In this document: positions 6,001-8,497 of the stretch, piece by piece
Layout: each line of letters opens with the position of its first letter
How positions within the stretch are numbered: position 1 is the first letter of the stretch
Origin: JACRBK01 sp964427955
GTDB taxonomy: Bacteria; Chloroflexota; Anaerolineae; Aggregatilineales; Aggregatilineaceae
Direction of reading: 5' to 3'
Length of the DNA stretch: 8,497 bases
Assembly (NCBI GenBank): GCA_964427955.1
Contig: CAYRWY010000253.1
Location: 1 to 8,497 of the forward strand
Translations under genes and position numbers: made by a program
Notes under the pieces: model-generated
Databases searched by the model: none
Seen by the model: the letters and a program-made list of their open reading frames with translations, nothing else
Told to the model about the DNA's origin: nothing

Positions 6001-6906
6001 ATGCCCGATACTGTCTCGCTCACCTGCCCGAACTGCGCCGGACGGTTGGAAATCCCGCCGGACGTGGATCGCTTCGCCTGTAGCCACTGCGGGACCGAGC
6101 TGTCCGTCAAGCGCGGCGGGGGGATCATCCTGCTGAACCCGGTCCGGCCCGGCCAGGTTCCCACCATCCCGCTGCCGCCGACCGGTACACCGCCCGCTGC
6201 CGAACTCCCGCCGATCCCGCTGCCGCCGCCCGGCACACCGCCCACGGTCCCACCGCCGCCGCCCGTCGCGCCGCCCCTCGACCGTGCCGCCGCCGGGCAG
6301 GCGATCCGGCAGGTCGAGTCGGAGATCGCGGCCATCAGCGCGCAGATCAACGATCTCAACGCCCAGATGCAGTTCGCCCTGGCCGATCTGGCCGCTGTCC
6401 CCCCGGTGGACGAGCAGCCGGTCTGGGATATTCCTACGGGCAGCGTGCCATTTTATTTGACGTGGTTCCAGGGCCGTGCCTGGTGGAAATCCTTGTTCGG
6501 CGGCCTGGTGATCCTGACGGCGATCTCGTGCCTGTTCTTCTGCGCCGTCGCGATGGTCGATCCGGGGCAGACCAAAATCACCAACCAGATCACGGACGGC
6601 ACGACGGTCAGCAAAGAAGAACGCACGATCACGGATGGCAGTACGGCGCTGCTGTGCCTCTGCTGCGCGGCGTATCCCGTGTTGTTCCTGTTTATCGTCT
6701 ACGGGGCGTTGAACATGGGGTCCCGCCAGAAGAAGATCAAGCGCAAGAACGACGATATTATGCAGGGGCCGCTCGCCGCGGCGGAGCAGGATGCCCGGCG
6801 CTCCTTTTTGCTGCACGACTTTCAGGCGCGCCGCGCGCCGTTGGAAGCCGAGTTGGAGAAAAAGAAGCGTCAGTTGGCCGAGCAGCGGCGTATCCTGGGA
6901 GGGTAG
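6001..6906 (+). CDS. Zinc-ribbon, proline-rich, coiled-coil membrane protein of unknown function
   Basis: A 301-residue protein with a modular layout. Residues 9-30 form a zinc ribbon (CPNC at 9-12, CSHC at 27-30). A proline-rich linker follows at about 54-93, with two copies of IPLPPxGTPP (56-65, 72-81). A helical, probably coiled-coil segment covers about 96-132. Two membrane helices (about 164-186 and 216-238) flank a polar loop of about 30 residues with a repeated ITDG(T/S)T (197-202, 210-215). A charged coiled coil (about 241-298) ends the chain. With the zinc ribbon in the cytoplasm, both ends would be cytoplasmic and the short loop outside. No enzyme motif is seen; I infer a scaffold or sensor. 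TGAGGA just before the ATG supports the start. The gene lies 30 bases after the Nudix gene and faces the minus-strand cassette tail to tail. Confidence 0.75.
   Translation: MPDTVSLTCPNCAGRLEIPPDVDRFACSHCGTELSVKRGGGIILLNPVRPGQVPTIPLPPTGTPPAAELPPIPLPPPGTPPTVPPPPPVAPPLDRAAAGQAIRQVESEIAAISAQINDLNAQMQFALADLAAVPPVDEQPVWDIPTGSVPFYLTWFQGRAWWKSLFGGLVILTAISCLFFCAVAMVDPGQTKITNQITDGTTVSKEERTITDGSTALLCLCCAAYPVLFLFIVYGALNMGSRQKKIKRKNDDIMQGPLAAAEQDARRSFLLHDFQARRAPLEAELEKKKRQLAEQRRILGG
6166..6243 (+). repeat. Two 30-bp direct repeats with 48-bp period encoding the proline-rich linker
   Basis: The 30 bases at 6166-6195 and those at 6214-6243 agree at 28 positions, differing only at the 16th and 21st base. 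Each copy encodes IPLPP(T/P)GTPP. The exact frame and 16-residue period suggest a past in-frame duplication in a linker that tolerates length change. Confidence 0.8.
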
Positions 6907-6917
6907 ATCAGCTACCC
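6901..6917. terminator. Short hairpin joining two convergent stop codons (possible bidirectional terminator)
   Basis: GGGTAG (6901-6906) and CTACCC (6912-6917) form a perfect six-base stem around a five-base loop (ATCAG). The stem contains both stop codons: each gene ends with GGG TAG on its own strand. No U run follows on either side, so a terminator role is only suggested by the convergent layout. Confidence 0.35.
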
Positions 6918-7196
6918 GGCGTTGGCAGCCTCGGTAACGGACAGGTTACGAGGGCGAATCCCGCGCAACATGCCCTCGACATCCAGCCCTTCGTCCAGGG
7001 CGGGCCAGTAGACGCTGAACGCGTCGAGTTCGACCTGGGCCAACTGGTCCGGCGTCGCGTGGGCCAACCAGGGATGCCATTCCAGCGGGTTGCTGATGTC
7101 GCGCCCGTCCGCCAGCGTAACCCATACTTTGCCATCGTGCAGGCTGACGGCCACTGGACGATCCGTGCTGTAGTGGTATTCGAAATCGGCAGGCAT
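6912..7196 (-). CDS. DUF2442 domain protein
   Basis: A 94-residue protein recognised as DUF2442 from VSLHDGKVWVTLADGRDISNPLEWHPWL (split across residues 17-44) and SVYWPALDEGLDVEGMLRG (61-79), which carry the family's typical 'DGR-is-P-l-W' and 'WP-lDE' patterns. The family is small, of unknown biochemical role, and often encoded next to DUF4160; a toxin-antitoxin-like partnership has been suspected from such pairing. AAGGAG (7207-7202) lies five bases before the ATG, inside the last two sense codons of the DUF4160 gene. The two-base gap means the two are almost surely translated together. The gene is complete and ends five bases from the convergent zinc-ribbon gene. Confidence 0.85.
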   Translation of the reverse strand: MPADFEYHYSTDRPVAVSLHDGKVWVTLADGRDISNPLEWHPWLAHATPDQLAQVELDAFSVYWPALDEGLDVEGMLRGIRPRNLSVTEAANAG

Positions 7197-7198
7197 AG

Positions 7199-7441
7199 TT
7201 ACTCCTTATCTCCTTGAATTCGCTGCCATGCTAACAATAACATCGCTTGATGCTGTCTAACAATACCTACGATTTGTCCCAATTCACGAACGTTAAAACC
7301 CTGATTATGCAAAACCTCGACCGGGTCCAGGCGGACACGCGCCGCATTTCCGGCCCGACGGACGTGAACATGGGCAGGTGGATGATCGTTCGTAAAGATC
7401 ACGACCTGGTATCCACTCTGCCGGAGAACTGTAGGAGACAA
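7199..7441 (-). CDS. DUF4160 domain protein, TTG start
   Basis: An 80-residue protein matching DUF4160 over its whole length. It opens with SPTVLRQSGYQVVIFTNDH, followed by PPAHVHVR (21-28), whose two histidines are family landmarks, and ends with GFNVREL (48-54) and a helix leading to LLLAW. The start is a TTG at 7441. It is the first possible start after the in-frame stop at 7474-7472, and the protein then begins as family members usually do (M-S-P-T-V-L-R). Only a weak ribosome site (GCGAG) precedes it. The gene lies 22 bases after the nuclease-like gene and two bases before the DUF2442 gene. Its function is unknown. Confidence 0.85.
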   Translation of the reverse strand: MSPTVLRQSGYQVVIFTNDHPPAHVHVRRAGNAARVRLDPVEVLHNQGFNVRELGQIVGIVRQHQAMLLLAWQRIQGDKE

Positions 7442-7463
7442 TTTTCTAACTCGCTGGATAGAT

Positions 7464-8420
7464 CTAGTTGTCTATTTTTCTCAAACGCGACTGGTGGGTG
7501 ATGCTTCCCTTCTCATCCTCAGCTACAACATAGTCCAGTTGAAATGTGTCACCTTCAATTTCAAAATCACAGATAGCGATTTCTCCTACCGGCTTTTCGC
7601 TCCCTACCTCTTGATATCGGTAGAATGTTGGTTGGATAGGAACATGTTTTTCCGGCGTAATATGCTTGAGAATAGTGAATTTAACTCCTTTTAGCGGCCT
7701 AAATTCCTTGTCACCACCGGTCAAAAAATGCGTCATTGGAAGTTCCAACGGCAAATCGATAAAATCAGTCTCCTTCTTTATCTGGGCATTCAAATCAAGC
7801 ACAACTCGGCATGTTTGGTCATTTAATGCTATATTGATCCAATACTTCAATAAAAATTCTCTTGCGCTATAGTATTTTTCCGGGTTACTGTTGTCTATTA
7901 ATTGAATATCTGATTCATGATAGGGTAGAACGAGGTCAAGACTGGCTTCGAAGCTCAAATCTGAATAAAATTTGACAAACAATGGCGAAAACATACATTG
8001 TTCAATTTGTATTGCTTCAATAGGGTACCAGTGCTTCCATTCTGTCGTCTGAACTTGCTGTAAAGTTAATAACGTGATGCCCAATTGGGTTGCCTTCTTG
8101 ACCGCCGGATTAGTAAACCCCCGGGTATGAACCATAATCGCTTTTCCTCGTAACGACTGGCTTTTTGTATTGACCTGCTCAACCCAGTCTGGACCACCCT
8201 TTTCTTTCCTATCGCGCACCTCGAAAAAAACAACAGTCTCATGCCGACCAGAATGATATGTGAGAGATATATCAACCTCACGCTCTGTTTGGGTAGTGTA
8301 ATCGAACAAAAAGTCAGGAGATTTGACGGTAGTATCACTGCCAGCCAAAAGGCTTTCTAATCGTTCCACAATGAGTTCAATAGTTCGCCAGTCTTTTTTG
8401 CTTTTTCTCGTCCTCGGCAT
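7464..8420 (-). CDS. PD-(D/E)XK-type restriction-endonuclease-like protein with uncharacterised C-terminal domain
   Basis: A 318-residue soluble protein. Residues about 8-125 look like an Mrr/restriction-endonuclease-type nuclease core: helix 10-26, then EREVDISLTY (46-55) giving the acidic Asp50, then VVFFEVRDRK (63-72) giving Glu67. After this come WVEQVNTKSQSL (79-90) and GFTNPAVKKATQLGITLLTL (101-120), as in the 'WIEQ...K...GFT..A..KA...GI' pattern of the group. The usual catalytic Lys two residues after Glu67 is Arg69; Lys72 may substitute. The remaining 190 residues match nothing I recognise and may choose the target or partner. AAGGA lies just upstream of the ATG at 8420. The gene is clearly A+T-rich (20 G/C in the 60 bases from 7861, against 42 in the 60 from 4681), suggesting acquisition from elsewhere. 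It leads the DUF4160/DUF2442 pair. Confidence 0.7.
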   Translation of the reverse strand: MPRTRKSKKDWRTIELIVERLESLLAGSDTTVKSPDFLFDYTTQTEREVDISLTYHSGRHETVVFFEVRDRKEKGGPDWVEQVNTKSQSLRGKAIMVHTRGFTNPAVKKATQLGITLLTLQQVQTTEWKHWYPIEAIQIEQCMFSPLFVKFYSDLSFEASLDLVLPYHESDIQLIDNSNPEKYYSAREFLLKYWINIALNDQTCRVVLDLNAQIKKETDFIDLPLELPMTHFLTGGDKEFRPLKGVKFTILKHITPEKHVPIQPTFYRYQEVGSEKPVGEIAICDFEIEGDTFQLDYVVAEDEKGSITHQSRLRKIDN

Positions 8421-8448
8421 ATTTCATTTCCTTTGTGCAGATATTTTC

Positions 8449-8497
8449 CTACCCCGTCCCCAACTCCGCCAGCGCCAGCTTGAGCGCCTCGCGGGCG
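8449..8497 (-). CDS. 3' end of a further minus-strand gene (partial)
   Basis: Reading leftward from 8496 the frame is open to a TAG at 8451-8449 and encodes AREALKLALAELGTG, a G+C-rich helical C-terminus with the third-position bias of the chromosomal genes. The gene begins beyond the right edge and stops 28 bases before the nuclease-like gene. The short fragment does not allow identification, and the coding call rests on codon bias and strand agreement only. Confidence 0.45.
   Translation of the reverse strand, partial: AREALKLALAELGTG

Noticed and set aside
5410..6816. Long minus-strand open frame of 468 codons across the Nudix and zinc-ribbon genes
   Set aside because: Composition is Arg/Gln/Asp-rich without motifs, and it lies opposite two well-supported genes in a region of high third-position G+C.
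8449..8497. Naming the gene at the right edge from its last 15 residues
   Set aside because: AREALKLALAELGTG is generic helical sequence; any product name would be a guess.
1..8497. CRISPR array, tRNA, rRNA or insertion sequence
   Set aside because: No regularly spaced repeats, cloverleaf-like sequence, rRNA core motif, transposase or terminal inverted repeats were seen on either strand.

Overview
The window is a piece of a G+C-rich bacterial chromosome. The nature and mix of the genes suggest an environmental bacterium, possibly a Chloroflexota/Anaerolineae-type organism. That is an impression from gene style only, because no taxonomic marker gene is present. I count eleven protein-coding genes, the last cut by the right edge. 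I see no rRNA, tRNA, CRISPR array or insertion sequence.

Left part (1-2400): bases 1-112 hold no gene, only a strong hairpin. Two genes follow on the minus strand: a small secreted cysteine-containing protein (856-113) and a 12-helix major facilitator transporter (2247-1012). The transporter gene starts from a divergent intergenic region (2248-2399). This region carries two good face-to-face sigma-70-like promoters, each overlapped by a perfect inverted repeat that could be an operator.

Middle part (2400-6906, plus strand): first comes a UPF0104/lysylphosphatidylglycerol-synthase-type membrane protein, followed by a hairpin. A tightly packed run comes next: pentapeptide-repeat protein, dual-specificity phosphatase, class I glutamine amidotransferase of the gamma-glutamyl-GABA hydrolase type, NUDT15-like Nudix hydrolase, and a membrane protein with an N-terminal zinc ribbon. 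Gaps are 21 bases, 1 base, a 31-base overlap and 30 bases, so an operon is likely. The Nudix gene is best read from a TTG start inside the end of the amidotransferase gene. The functions look like housekeeping, stress or salvage roles rather than one obvious pathway.

Right part (6907-8497, minus strand): a cassette runs leftward with a PD-(D/E)XK-type nuclease-like gene (8420-7464), a DUF4160 gene (TTG start, 7441-7199) and a DUF2442 gene (7196-6912). The nuclease gene is strikingly A+T-rich compared with everything to its left, which suggests it was acquired by transfer. DUF4160/DUF2442 neighbours have the look of a small toxin-antitoxin-like pair. This cassette is the most likely place for an undescribed system. 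The final bases hold the C-terminal end of another minus-strand, G+C-rich gene.
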